A DNA stretch of 28,755 bases from IMG/VR virus record IMGVR_UViG_3300043450_000154, positions 1 through 28,755 of that record. The stretch is one strand, 5' to 3'. Source of the DNA: a virus. The notes under the pieces were generated by a model. The model was not told the DNA's origin, did not search any database, and was given only the letters and a program-made list of their open reading frames with translations. Below, in pieces: positions 12,871 to 22,239 of the stretch; positions within the stretch are counted from its first letter, which is position 1, and the number at the start of each line of letters is the position of its first letter. Position numbers and translations under genes: made by a program.

Positions 12871-14846
12871 GGCTTTGGCTTAACTAATACTTGGAACCAA
12901 GAATGTCTACATGAAGGAATATGTGTGTTGGTATCGGGCAATGTCATCCATCCACCTCGACGCTCCCAAACTGAATACCCCATGATTTGCGAAATTTGGT
13001 TAATGTCATTGCGGGTATAATACCTACCCAGTTCAATCATTTTGATACAGAACTCACGGCTACCGTCAATCAACTTTTGTGGACCAAACTCGGGAAGCAC
13101 ATCGTAACGGTACATTACTTGAACCAACGGCTCACTTTCGGGTCGATCCGGCTTAATAAAGTCTTTGGCGTTATCCCCTAGTTCTTTCAATGCGCCACGA
13201 AGATTGATCGCTCCCTTTTCAACCAACGCACTAATGCGCTCGCTGATCTTTTCAACGGACGTGCTTAACCGACGCGAAATGTCTTCGGCTGTAATGGTTG
13301 GATCCTTCTTGATTTCTTTCAAGATATTGCTGTCAAGTTCTTCGTACTCGCTCGCAAATTCTTGCTCTTGAAGTTCGAATCCGTATCGCATGGTTCGAGC
13401 TTTCAACTCAACAAAATTCTCCTTGCTTTGGCCAAATTGCTGGAACAAATCTAACTCAACTTTGTCGTTACGCTTGAATCCGTGAAAGCTTGTTGACGTT
13501 TCTTGTGGTGGTACTTGGCTTTCCGGGGCTGGGTTAAGTCCTATCAACGAACGAACTTCGTTATCGCTCATTTTCTCGAGAACCTTGTTGGCCACTAACG
13601 GGCTCAACGCCTGGATGCTGTCGGTTGTTTTTGGTACATCTACCGTGTCATCTTTCAATCCCGCCATCTCGCGCAATTCAGCACGGCTGGCAATGGTGGT
13701 CAATGTCTGTTCAGACAATTGCTCTTTGATTGGATCGGTCGGTAAAATCTCCAACACTCCAACTCCGTTAAAATCCAAAATGTAATTGAAAACCTTTTCG
13801 ATCTTACGCACGCGGTCCTCAACGTACACCGACTTAAACAGCTCGTAAGACTCGATCAACTCCGAGCGTCCACCCAATTGCCCGGATGTACGGATGCCGA
13901 ATAGCATAGGTGATGTAACGCGGTGCGCAACAAAGATTTCGGTCTGAATGGTGTTGTTTAAAATCTCAAATTGCTTGTCCAGGTTGTTCGCTTCCAGTGC
14001 TGAAATTTCCAACCCGTTTTCTTTGGTGTCATTGAATGCAACCACAATGCGCTCGCCTTCATCACCTCGCATTTGGGTAATTAATTGACGCTTGATGTCG
14101 CGTTGTTCTTCATCGGTTGGAACACCGTTGTTGAAGCTGAATAAATAACCACCAAGGAAACCGTTTCGAAGGTTGTTCACGTGGTAGTTTGCAATGCGTG
14201 CATCCGTTTCGATGTAGGCAAGTGCGCCGAGGTATTCCGGAATAGGGTAATACTTTACAGACGGCGCATAACTGGAATAGTAAAACAACTGCTTTCCGAG
14301 CTTGTTCTCGGGATTGAAGGCCACGTACTCTCTTAATCCTTCCGGTTCACCAAACTCTTTCCACTCCTGGGCGAAATAGAACTTGTCTTGCTTTTCATTC
14401 ACGCGAAGGTTACCAAAGTTCACGTGTGCAATTTGTGAAATCTTACCTTGCAAGTTCCAAATAACCTCGAGCGCAAACCCGTTAAAGATCTCAAAGTCAA
14501 GGGTAACCTTGTAAAGAATGTCGTTCAAGTCATCGTATGGGTTGGGATCTTCCAACATACGGTTTAGTTCTGTAACAAGATCGGCGGCCAAATCTTTGGG
14601 GTCGTACGTCCATCCCTTGCCGGTGATATAGTTCACCTTTCCGTTTACAATAGCGTTATGCTTTGCGCTACGTTGGTACATCTCCAATAAATAGGAAGGA
14701 TAGTTGTTTCTTTCCCCGTAAAACACGTATGGTTTCCCATTCATTACCTTATATTCAGGTAACTTCGATTCAAAGTTCTGTTTTGTTTTGGCCATTACGT
14801 CGGTCTTTGCGACCCCATAACTACCTTTTATTCTACGTGCGCTCAT
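12867..14846 (-). CDS. Portal protein with C-terminal extension
   Basis: 659 residues. The first 400 look like a phage portal: YVFYGERNNYPSYLLEMYQR near the start, NGFALEVIWN in the clip region, and VAHRVTSPMLFGIRTSGQLGG near residues 310-330. The portal forms the dodecameric ring through which DNA enters the head. It is longer than usual. Residues 504-548 read like a winged-helix segment (LDSNILKEIKKDPTITAEDI onward) and residues 590-659 form a separate domain with RYYTRNDI, WERRGGW and CRHSW that I know from other Bacteroidota portal proteins. The gene comes after the capsid gene in transcription order, which is unusual. Confidence 0.85.
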   Translation of the reverse strand: MSARRIKGSYGVAKTDVMAKTKQNFESKLPEYKVMNGKPYVFYGERNNYPSYLLEMYQRSAKHNAIVNGKVNYITGKGWTYDPKDLAADLVTELNRMLEDPNPYDDLNDILYKVTLDFEIFNGFALEVIWNLQGKISQIAHVNFGNLRVNEKQDKFYFAQEWKEFGEPEGLREYVAFNPENKLGKQLFYYSSYAPSVKYYPIPEYLGALAYIETDARIANYHVNNLRNGFLGGYLFSFNNGVPTDEEQRDIKRQLITQMRGDEGERIVVAFNDTKENGLEISALEANNLDKQFEILNNTIQTEIFVAHRVTSPMLFGIRTSGQLGGRSELIESYELFKSVYVEDRVRKIEKVFNYILDFNGVGVLEILPTDPIKEQLSEQTLTTIASRAELREMAGLKDDTVDVPKTTDSIQALSPLVANKVLEKMSDNEVRSLIGLNPAPESQVPPQETSTSFHGFKRNDKVELDLFQQFGQSKENFVELKARTMRYGFELQEQEFASEYEELDSNILKEIKKDPTITAEDISRRLSTSVEKISERISALVEKGAINLRGALKELGDNAKDFIKPDRPESEPLVQVMYRYDVLPEFGPQKLIDGSREFCIKMIELGRYYTRNDINQISQIMGYSVWERRGGWMTLPDTNTHIPSCRHSWFQVLVKPKP

Positions 14847-15214
14847 AAATTTGGCTCAATATATTCGATCGTGTTTGCAGAAAACACGGTATCGTTTGTT
14901 TCCGATTCAATTATTTGATACAATCCACACTCCAACACTCCTAAAACTTCAGCATCTTCCGGACTGGACGCACCACTTTCGCCCTCGTAAAGCGTGTAAG
15001 TACATTGGCCTCCTGGTATATTTCCAATAGAAACATTGAATGCGTTGTAACGATCCGTTTGGAAAGATAGATCACTCGTTTTCGCGAAGGAATAAAAGAA
15101 GTCATTGTTGGTTGAAATGTGATGGATATTCAAATACAGCGTATCACCTTGGCTATAAAACTCGGTGGCAGTAAAGAACAACCGGTTAACCTCATTGGAA
15201 TTAAGTAACTGCAT
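14843..15214 (-). CDS. Hypothetical structural protein, 123 residues
   Basis: Starts MQLLNSNEVNRLFFTATEF and is strand-rich with an acidic composition and a Gly/Ser turn (YEGESGASSPEDAE). It lies between the putative tail tube gene and the portal gene, shares ATGA with the portal start, and follows a terminator-like hairpin (15250-15274). These facts fit a small virion component such as a decoration or neck protein, but I do not recognise it with certainty. Confidence 0.65.
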   Translation of the reverse strand: MQLLNSNEVNRLFFTATEFYSQGDTLYLNIHHISTNNDFFYSFAKTSDLSFQTDRYNAFNVSIGNIPGGQCTYTLYEGESGASSPEDAEVLGVLECGLYQIIESETNDTVFSANTIEYIEPNL

Positions 15215-15249
15215 AACTATTGTATTACAAAACTCAAAAAAGTAACAAC

Positions 15250-15274
15250 AAAAAAAGGGATCGTTTCCGATCCC
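15250..15274 (-). terminator. Intrinsic terminator within the structural operon
   Basis: GGGATCG (15274-15268 on the minus strand) pairs perfectly with CGATCCC (15263-15257) around a 4-base GAAA loop, followed on the minus strand by seven T (15256-15250). It lies 23 bases past the stop of the gene at 15297-15782. A tetraloop stem with a T7 tail should terminate well; the portal and fibre genes beyond need read-through or a new start. Confidence 0.88.
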
Positions 15275-15296
15275 CCAAAACTAATATGGAAAGGTA

Positions 15297-15782
15297 TTAA
15301 GGCAAAATTTCTTCCAATACAACGATTGGGCTCGTTTCGTTGGTAGAGAATGTCAATGTCAATCCGTTCAAATCTCCCATAGCTGTACCAGTTGCACCGG
15401 TGCCAGTGGTTAGATTTACTCCGTTTTCGTAACCAAGAATCCACTGAACACCATTGCGATCGGTAGCAACAACTGCCAATTTCGCTTGTGCCATAAGCTT
15501 CAACTCATTGCGAAGGGCAGCGGTCAACTTAGGCAATTGAATGGTCAATTCAGTTGTGTAGAAAGTAGTTCCAGTTTGCTCTGAAGACGTTACAGTTTCA
15601 GTGAATTGTGCCGTGTTGATTGGCAACTGATACTTGAAGAAAGTACCGGTAACGGTAGCAACTTCACCGGCTGCGGGAGCGTCGTAAGTGATGGAAGATT
15701 GATTTGCAATGTGGATGTGTTTGATACCACCCACACTGTCTTTACACCCTAAAGTGTAACCAGCGGTTAATGCGCAACTCAT
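15297..15782 (-). CDS. Putative major tail (tube) protein
   Basis: 161 residues starting MSCALTAGYTLGCKDSVGGI. The two cysteines and the GCKDSVGGIK segment are typical of a Bacteroidota phage structural protein, beta-rich with many Thr and Gly. It sits right after the major capsid gene between two strong terminators, which implies it is made in large amounts like the capsid, as a tail tube would be. The family is recognised but its identification as the tube protein is inference. A longer overlapping frame in the same region (15217-15444) is a shadow. Confidence 0.7.
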   Translation of the reverse strand: MSCALTAGYTLGCKDSVGGIKHIHIANQSSITYDAPAAGEVATVTGTFFKYQLPINTAQFTETVTSSEQTGTTFYTTELTIQLPKLTAALRNELKLMAQAKLAVVATDRNGVQWILGYENGVNLTTGTGATGTAMGDLNGLTLTFSTNETSPIVVLEEILP

Positions 15783-15806
15783 ATTTTTATTTCTTTATTG
15801 ATATAC

Positions 15807-15835
15807 AAAAAAAGGGTGGGCGATTTCACCCACCC
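15807..15835 (-). terminator. Intrinsic terminator directly after the capsid gene
   Basis: GGGTGGG (15835-15829 on the minus strand) pairs with CCCACCC (15820-15814), loop of 8 bases, followed by seven T (15813-15807). It lies 26 bases past the capsid stop. A strong stop here would leave the capsid as the most abundant message. Confidence 0.88.
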
Positions 15836-15860
15836 CTTGGTTAATTGTTCAATCTATTGA

Positions 15861-16829
15861 TTAAGCCATTACGAACTTAACGATCTGATCAGGGAATGCA
15901 ACCTGGAAACCAGCTTTGAACTCACAAACGAAACGAACGTTCATTGCTTCTTTAGCATAGAAGATTTCGAATTTCTCTTGCTCATTCAACAAGTCAGTAC
16001 CGAATACCAAGTTGGAAGTGCGCATAGCGTAGATAGAGAATGAAGTGTTACCACCGATACCATCGTTCAATCCTGGAACAGCAACCAATTTAATGTTGGA
16101 TCCTGGGATAACCATTTCACCAGCTTGCATACCATCGTAGTAAGAAAGGTTGAAATAGTTAGAAGCTACGATGTCTTGACGGAACAAACGGAATACATCC
16201 CATCCACAGAAAACAACAACATCGTCAGTACCCAAAATGTCGGTAGGAATTGCACGCTCAATCGCTTGCAATACAGTGCGACGTGAAGTAGTACCGGCAG
16301 CGTTAGCAGTGAAATTTGCTTTAGAAATTGGAGTAACACCGTTACCAGTGAAGGCATTAGTGTTCGCATCGATTACGCCGGAAGCTGCATCGATAACATC
16401 TTTCCAACCATCGATTTCAGTGCTATCTCCAACCCAAGAAATTGACTCCAATTGACGAGCAATCATAGCAACCTTTTGGTTTGCGTACGCCTCTTCAAAT
16501 GGGATAGCTTGGTACAAAGAACCTTGAGGAAGGTGGTGCTGCAACCAAGTTTGCTCCAACGCTTGAGGACACAAAGACTCATGTACTTTCAAGTGCTTAA
16601 CAGCAATGTTACGCTGGCTGAAAGTAGTAGTACCGTTATCAGCAAAAGCACACGTAACACCGTAAGCAAATGGAGCGGTGGTGTCCATGATGTTGATAGC
16701 GGAAGTACCTTTAAGTCCAACCATTTTGTTTGCCATTGAAATTGACTTTGCACCGAAAACGGCTTTGGTCATCAATGGAAGTGTGTTTTGATTAACGTAA
16801 GAAGTTAATCCAGTAAGTGAAAAACTCAT
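15861..16829 (-). CDS. Major capsid protein (HK97-fold type)
   Basis: 322 residues. Features of HK97-type capsid proteins from Bacteroidota phages: an N-terminal arm region (MSFSLTGLTSYVNQNTLPLM), the SWVGDSTEIDGW segment in the middle, FCGWDVFRLFRQDI, an extended loop (MVIPGSNIKLVAVPGL) and the C-terminal MNVRFVCEFKAGFQVAFPDQ. The gene follows the scaffold and protease genes and is followed at once by a strong terminator, consistent with high dosage. There is no sign that it is fused to a scaffold, which is encoded separately. Confidence 0.9.
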   Translation of the reverse strand: MSFSLTGLTSYVNQNTLPLMTKAVFGAKSISMANKMVGLKGTSAINIMDTTAPFAYGVTCAFADNGTTTFSQRNIAVKHLKVHESLCPQALEQTWLQHHLPQGSLYQAIPFEEAYANQKVAMIARQLESISWVGDSTEIDGWKDVIDAASGVIDANTNAFTGNGVTPISKANFTANAAGTTSRRTVLQAIERAIPTDILGTDDVVVFCGWDVFRLFRQDIVASNYFNLSYYDGMQAGEMVIPGSNIKLVAVPGLNDGIGGNTSFSIYAMRTSNLVFGTDLLNEQEKFEIFYAKEAMNVRFVCEFKAGFQVAFPDQIVKFVMA

Positions 16830-16836
16830 CTTTTTT

Positions 16837-17418
16837 TTATTTTAGTGCTTGTAAAAATTTGTCAATGTTTGCGTTCTGCTTGCTCTTTGGGTACAAGTAA
16901 GTGAACGATGCTGGCTTGGAAACCTCGGCAGTTGGAAGGGTAGAAATTTCTTCTACAACGGCAGTCATGGCTTCAGTTGCTTTTGTCATTCCTTCAAACT
17001 TCTTCATCAATTCATCTAACTTACCTTCAAGCTTCACAATGCGATCTTGCAATTCAGCGGTGATGTCAACAACTGGCATAACATCAGCCATTTCAACTTC
17101 AACCTCGATCTTTGGCTCTTCTTCCAATGGCATGATTTCAGCAATCAAACCGTCTTTAACAACGATCTTTGCAACACCAAGAATTTCGTGCTCACCATCA
17201 GGGGCGGGAGCTTCAGTACCATCTTCAGCAATTGCAACAACTGGAACACCAACGGCAATTTCTCCGTCAATCTTAACCTTAACACCGGAAGCAGTTTCGT
17301 ACTCTGCAAAGTTGTGTTCAACGGCGGGCGTTTCTCCAACTTCTACGGTAGGATCAGTAGGCAATTCTGAAGACATTAAGTAAGATTTGATCTTTAACAA
17401 TTCTGCTTTTATGTCCAT
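16837..17418 (-). CDS. Capsid scaffold / assembly protein
   Basis: 193 residues, strongly acidic. The first third is alanine and glutamate-rich. The middle (YETASGVKVKIDGEIAVGVP through HEILGVAKIVVKDGLIAEI) is a repeated strand pattern that I know from phage scaffold or capsid assembly proteins. A coiled coil follows at about 120-160, and the end is a lysine-rich helix (KSKQNANIDKFLQAL) like scaffold tails that bind capsid. It lies between the protease and capsid genes, the classical place for a scaffold. It would be removed by the protease after assembly. Confidence 0.8.
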   Translation of the reverse strand: MDIKAELLKIKSYLMSSELPTDPTVEVGETPAVEHNFAEYETASGVKVKIDGEIAVGVPVVAIAEDGTEAPAPDGEHEILGVAKIVVKDGLIAEIMPLEEEPKIEVEVEMADVMPVVDITAELQDRIVKLEGKLDELMKKFEGMTKATEAMTAVVEEISTLPTAEVSKPASFTYLYPKSKQNANIDKFLQALK

Positions 17419-17471
17419 AAATTTGACTTTATCAATAGTATTACAATAGGGGAAAAAGTGACAGAAAATAG

Positions 17472-18047
17472 TTACAACAACGAAATGATTTCATCCAATA
17501 ACGTAGTGATTTCCACGTTCTTAGAAAAGTTCTCGGCGTGTGCTACGTGTAAGAACTCACCCTCAACAGAAAATCCTTTGAACGTGCCGTCCTTCACTTG
17601 GCTCCATATATCATTATTATAAACTTTATAACTTCCAAACCACGTACCCTCGGGGCAATCCTCGAATCCCTTGGGTGCTGAAATGCCACGGCTCGAATCC
17701 TTTAAAAAGGTTTCAAACATGAACACTCCATCTACCGGGTCTTTGTGCTCCTTGTTTACGTTGTTGGAATTTTGATCGCGCATAAATTTTTCAGCGATCT
17801 TCTTCACCATTTCAGCATCGTAAGTCACGTAGTATTCCCCAAAGGAATTATCCCTTCGATAGATCAATTGATCGGGAATCATTAACGGACCGGTTACGAT
17901 TCTTTTCTCTTCATCGGCGGTGAACTTATGCGATTTGAACGCGTGAAAATTTCGCTCAATGGCTGGCGTGTTTACCAGTGCCACGAACTCAACCCCTGTT
18001 TCTTCATCCTCGGGATTGATTACTAGTTTGTAAATTGGTAGTTCCAT
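17472..18047 (-). CDS. Prohead protease, XkdF-like
   Basis: 191 residues. The pattern fits the XkdF family of phage prohead proteases: PLMIPDQLIYR, then a conserved H101 in NKEHKDPVDGVFMFE, then the CPEGTWFGSYKV segment, and S160 in FKGFSVEGEF. H101 and S160 are the likely catalytic pair. It processes scaffold and capsid proteins during head maturation. The gene begins at a TAATG overlap with the tape measure gene stop (18047), so head maturation is transcribed directly after a tail gene, which is not the usual order. Confidence 0.85.
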   Translation of the reverse strand: MELPIYKLVINPEDEETGVEFVALVNTPAIERNFHAFKSHKFTADEEKRIVTGPLMIPDQLIYRRDNSFGEYYVTYDAEMVKKIAEKFMRDQNSNNVNKEHKDPVDGVFMFETFLKDSSRGISAPKGFEDCPEGTWFGSYKVYNNDIWSQVKDGTFKGFSVEGEFLHVAHAENFSKNVEITTLLDEIISLL

Positions 18048-20038
18048 TATTTTCCTAATGTTGCGGTTTGTGAAAGTCTTTTTGATCGTTTCTGCTTATC
18101 CGAAATATCGGTTTCAAGCACGTATGTTTTTACCGATTGTTGAAGGTTACCCTGGGCATCAAGTTGCAGTTGGGTGCTTCCAATTGTTGGAGTGCTTCCA
18201 GCCATGGAAGACGGTGCAGCTGAAAAGTTAGGCATTGAACCAACTGGACCACCACCGCCACCACCGGGCACTTGAACTTTATTGATTGATTTAACAGTAT
18301 TAAAACCATTAATACCGATTGTTGCTGCACTGGCAATTTTTACCGCCGTTCCAAATGGTTCGGGATACGGATTCTTTGCTCTTAACACTTCCGAAATACC
18401 AAGGTAGGTATTAATCAAAGCTTGGGCGGTTGCAAGTGCTTTGCCCGCTTTTGTTTCCTTACCTAACGCATCCGATAAACTACCAAACAAATCAGCAACG
18501 GCCTTGGTCAACGCCATCTTTCCTTGAAGTTGTGCGCTGTCTAATTGTTTCGTCGCTTCATTATATTGCTTTTGAGTAATCAATCCAGTTTTATACGCAT
18601 TGTCTAAAATGGTTTTTATTTCATCGTAGCTTTGAGAATAGTCTTGACGTTGGATTTCAAGTTGCGCACGTTGTTGTTCTAATTGCTTATCGCTAATTTC
18701 CTTTTTCTTTAAAGCAATTTCATCAGCTAAGGCAGTGGTATCGTTACCAAATTTCTTTTCAATTTCAAGTTGCTTTTCAAGTTTCTGAATTTCTAATGTT
18801 TCAGTTTCTTGGTCATTAAGTTTAGCAACTGCAATTAAATGGGCGTAATAGGCATCGTTTGCCTTGATGCTATCATCAAATTCTTTTTTTCTACGTTCTT
18901 CTGAATCCTTGGCATCTTCTTCTTGTTTCTTCTTTAAATCAGCATCTTCTTTATCCTTTTTTTCCTTAGCTTTTTTAGCGTCTTCATCCCTTTTCTCCTT
19001 AGCCTTTTTATTGGCATCGTCAACACTTTTTTGGTAGCTCGCATCCAGGACCAACCGCTTGTTATTGGCATCGGCAATTTCAGTGGTCAATTCTTTAATG
19101 CGCTTCTTTTCATCGTCGGTAGCGTTACCGGCTTTAACCTTTGTTTGAAGTGCTGTTTGTTCGGTTTTTAAGTTCTTAATCCGTAGATCAGCAAGTTGCT
19201 TTTCAAGGTTGTAGATTTCCTTCGCGCTCTTTCCTTCTGCTTTGGCTAGTTCAATTCTACGCTCGATCGTTTTTTCTGCTTCCTTCATGGCATCCTTCGT
19301 TTTATTGAAGGCTTCAACCACTTTATCAGCGTTCTCTTTGGTCTTTGCCGTTGCTGCATTATCAATCAACCCGAAAGAAATGGTGCTCAAAAAGTCACGT
19401 ACCTTTGCAATGATCCCATCAAACGGTTTCAAAAGGTTCATCACAACCTTCTTTACATCGTCAAAGTTTGCAATAAGCAAACCCAATCCCGCCACCAAAG
19501 CCATAACTCCCGTTGCCATTAACGCCTTCGAAAATCCTTTTGTGGCTTTCGTGCCTACTTCCGTTGCAGCTGCATTTGCCTTTTGCGCCTTACTTAAAAA
19601 TGCTAACGAAAACGCACTATCTTTTTGAAGGATGTTTGTAATAGCAGTCACACCTTGAAGCAATGCCATTGCTCCCTGTGTTTTCTTGATCGCTTCTTCA
19701 ACCGCTTTGTTCTCTGAACCAAACAAAGACATCGCACCCTGTGCAGCTGCGAAACCACCGGCAATTCCTTGCGCTGCTTGACTGAACGCATCTAACCGGA
19801 AAGTATCGGAAGACAAAGCTTTAATCGCTGCCTTGGTATCACCTATCTGATCCTTAACCTCCCCCGCTCTTTGTTGCAAAACTTTAAAGTCAGCCGAACC
19901 TGCTTTGCCAGCATTGGACATATCATTTAAGGCTTTTTCTATTTGCCTTAATTCGTCCTTTAATGATTTAAAATCTTTGTTTGCGTCGTCGGTTTCCGTC
20001 TTTACGCGTAACAAAATATCCTTAGTAGTATCTGCCAT
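18047..20038 (-). CDS. Tape measure protein
   Basis: 663 residues. Residues 1-75 form a coiled coil rich in Asp and Lys; there is a hydrophobic segment at 172-191; a long charged coil runs from about 230 to 490 with Lys/Glu repeats; and after a glycine run at 592-597 comes the YVLETDIS...KRSKRL terminus common to Bacteroidota tape measures. It sets tail length. At about 0.15 nm per residue this predicts a tail of roughly 100 nm, as in siphoviruses. It follows the distal tail genes and directly precedes the protease gene. The glycine-rich C-terminal tail may be cut off during assembly. Confidence 0.9.
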   Translation of the reverse strand: MADTTKDILLRVKTETDDANKDFKSLKDELRQIEKALNDMSNAGKAGSADFKVLQQRAGEVKDQIGDTKAAIKALSSDTFRLDAFSQAAQGIAGGFAAAQGAMSLFGSENKAVEEAIKKTQGAMALLQGVTAITNILQKDSAFSLAFLSKAQKANAAATEVGTKATKGFSKALMATGVMALVAGLGLLIANFDDVKKVVMNLLKPFDGIIAKVRDFLSTISFGLIDNAATAKTKENADKVVEAFNKTKDAMKEAEKTIERRIELAKAEGKSAKEIYNLEKQLADLRIKNLKTEQTALQTKVKAGNATDDEKKRIKELTTEIADANNKRLVLDASYQKSVDDANKKAKEKRDEDAKKAKEKKDKEDADLKKKQEEDAKDSEERRKKEFDDSIKANDAYYAHLIAVAKLNDQETETLEIQKLEKQLEIEKKFGNDTTALADEIALKKKEISDKQLEQQRAQLEIQRQDYSQSYDEIKTILDNAYKTGLITQKQYNEATKQLDSAQLQGKMALTKAVADLFGSLSDALGKETKAGKALATAQALINTYLGISEVLRAKNPYPEPFGTAVKIASAATIGINGFNTVKSINKVQVPGGGGGGPVGSMPNFSAAPSSMAGSTPTIGSTQLQLDAQGNLQQSVKTYVLETDISDKQKRSKRLSQTATLGK

Positions 20039-22239
20039 TATTCTGTAATTAACTGGGGTTTAGGTTCGTCTGAAATAAATGCTCCGGTGCCACCCGTTAA
20101 TTGGAAAACGGTTGGAGTGAATGGTGCCAAATCCAATACTTTCAAAAGTTCGATTGAAGTTGATTCGTCGCTGTTTGCATCGTAATCGTTTACCGACAAA
20201 AGGTAAAACAAAGTGCCGTTAATATAAATCGGTTTGCGGAAGTCAAGATTCAACACGTCAACTGCCGAAAGTTGTACAAATAACTTGACTTTCTTTGCGT
20301 CTTTGTTAGTGTATAGGTTGACGTAATCCAACCAAAAACGATTGAATAGGTTGTTGTTGGTGTACCTATAAATCGCTCCGCTTGTTTCATCGGATTGATA
20401 GTACAACTCACGTGGAATGCCAAAGCAAAGATCGTAGGTTGGGTTGTACGGATTGTCTAAATTGCCCGCGTACGGATAACTAGTGTATTCAGTACCCTCG
20501 AAAACAAATTCCGTATCGCTTGGAAATTCAATGTACTCATGGTAAAGAATACGAAGGTTTGGGGTAACAGGCTTCACGTTCAATTCAACATCGCCACCGC
20601 TCGCAGTTCCTTTGTTATCCATGTCGTAATAACGTGCGTAAATGCGTGGGCTCGGAGAAAATCCAACCATTACGCTATTGCCAAATCCAACATCCTCGGA
20701 TTGCTCACCATTGCTGAACTCATTTGAACTAATGTAGGTACGTGAACCGTAACTTGATTGATACGCACTTTGGTAACGCTTCTCAAAGTAACCGCCCGCA
20801 TCCTTGTAACTGAACTTGTAAGTTTTTGGGTTCATGTATCCACATGGGACTACTTCGTAACCTTTCTCAACATCCCAACGTGAAGTCCAATCGAGGTAAG
20901 TTGAAGTATCGTAAAAGTCGGAAAACGGTTCGATGTATAGTTTCTTCGGATCGTACTTATCAGGCATGATAAACAAGTTGAACATACGAACCAAGTACAT
21001 AAGGAAATCGGATTGCTTAACCTTGGGTACAATGGTTTCATTCATGTTCCAGTCATCCCCAGGTTGCATTTTTGGTGTGCCTTCAATTTGATTAAGCCAA
21101 TAAGATTCATTATTTATTCGGGTTACATCGGTAACATTTTGGGTAATTGAATAAACTACATCGTATTGATCACCTGCATTTGCAGTATCTTGAAGGAAAA
21201 AGCTTTGTGATTTTGTAGTATTTGCAGGCGTGTTAAATCCAAAAACAAGGTCAAAATTTGAACCAATTAAAACACCATTTTTTCTAATTCTACTTCTAAC
21301 TAATACTTGACCAAGTGGCAATGTTCCACTTACGCAAGTTGCATTTACATTTACTTGAAAATTGTAAGTTCTATCAGATGGAGCGGTAAATTTGTAAGTA
21401 ATTGGATTATATGAACCACCATTAAAATAAGGAGCGGGAGTATCTGTACCAAATTGATAAACCGTATTTGCAATAGTTCCCGTATATGTTAAATCAGTAT
21501 TTTGACCAATATAAAACAAGTTTGTTTGCGCTTGTTCTTGGGTAATGTAAGGCACACCACTAACGCCATACGGTACTATCAACTGCTTAAACCATTGCGA
21601 GGTAAGGAAGTTACTCACATAAGTAAATCCCGCACCGCCTATGATCTTGTCAACGTACTTCTTAACGGAAATCGCGGGGTAAAAATCACCCGTGGTAAAC
21701 ACATCAGCGTACGGACTTGGTGCCTGTGTACGTGTGAAACTCGCTTGACCGTAGTCGATAGCGGGGTAATAGTAATCGTTGCCCGTACTGCCTACCGAAT
21801 TAGTCCACGCATCCACAATATTACTTCCATCCCATTCGTGGTTAAGTTCGCTGAAATCTAAGTCAGTCAATTCGCTATCTCCTAACTGCTTAAATAAGTT
21901 GACGTTTTCCCCGTACAAACCGACTTCATACGTCTTAAATTGACCGTCACTCTTAACCGCCAATAATTGCGCAATGCCATTGAACACTTCAACACCGTTC
22001 TGCAACACGTAAGAGTTCACCCTTACGCTAGGGTCAAACCCAATTACCCACTGATCAAATCGGTAAATGGAACCAAACACATTATCGTTGTGCGGAGTTC
22101 CCGGCACTTCAATGGTTCTGCTAACCGTTCCTTTGCGCTCTACGGGGTTTTCTATGTCCGTAATGGAATAGGTTAAACGAATATCAATATCATCGCTTAA
22201 ATCCAATCTTTTGCCGTCAATGTAAAGTTCTGTTATCAT
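20038..22239 (-). CDS. Large tail protein, 733 residues (distal tail/baseplate type)
   Basis: Starts MITELYIDGKRLDLSDDIDI, a strand-rich opening like the N-terminal domain of Bacteroidota tail proteins that sit at the tail tip. The rest is beta-rich and aromatic (many Tyr, Asn and Thr), which fits a distal tail or baseplate hub protein with carbohydrate-binding-like domains. I see no catalytic motif. It lies between the 441-residue protein and the tape measure gene, with ATGA (22236-22239) and TAATG (20038) overlaps. Function is by position and fold guess. Confidence 0.72.
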   Translation of the reverse strand: MITELYIDGKRLDLSDDIDIRLTYSITDIENPVERKGTVSRTIEVPGTPHNDNVFGSIYRFDQWVIGFDPSVRVNSYVLQNGVEVFNGIAQLLAVKSDGQFKTYEVGLYGENVNLFKQLGDSELTDLDFSELNHEWDGSNIVDAWTNSVGSTGNDYYYPAIDYGQASFTRTQAPSPYADVFTTGDFYPAISVKKYVDKIIGGAGFTYVSNFLTSQWFKQLIVPYGVSGVPYITQEQAQTNLFYIGQNTDLTYTGTIANTVYQFGTDTPAPYFNGGSYNPITYKFTAPSDRTYNFQVNVNATCVSGTLPLGQVLVRSRIRKNGVLIGSNFDLVFGFNTPANTTKSQSFFLQDTANAGDQYDVVYSITQNVTDVTRINNESYWLNQIEGTPKMQPGDDWNMNETIVPKVKQSDFLMYLVRMFNLFIMPDKYDPKKLYIEPFSDFYDTSTYLDWTSRWDVEKGYEVVPCGYMNPKTYKFSYKDAGGYFEKRYQSAYQSSYGSRTYISSNEFSNGEQSEDVGFGNSVMVGFSPSPRIYARYYDMDNKGTASGGDVELNVKPVTPNLRILYHEYIEFPSDTEFVFEGTEYTSYPYAGNLDNPYNPTYDLCFGIPRELYYQSDETSGAIYRYTNNNLFNRFWLDYVNLYTNKDAKKVKLFVQLSAVDVLNLDFRKPIYINGTLFYLLSVNDYDANSDESTSIELLKVLDLAPFTPTVFQLTGGTGAFISDEPKPQLITE

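Noticed and set aside
15217-15444. Frame of 75 residues across the terminator at 15250
   Set aside because: It runs through the hairpin and the putative tail tube gene in another frame; the sequence is a shadow rich in Arg, Trp and Ser.
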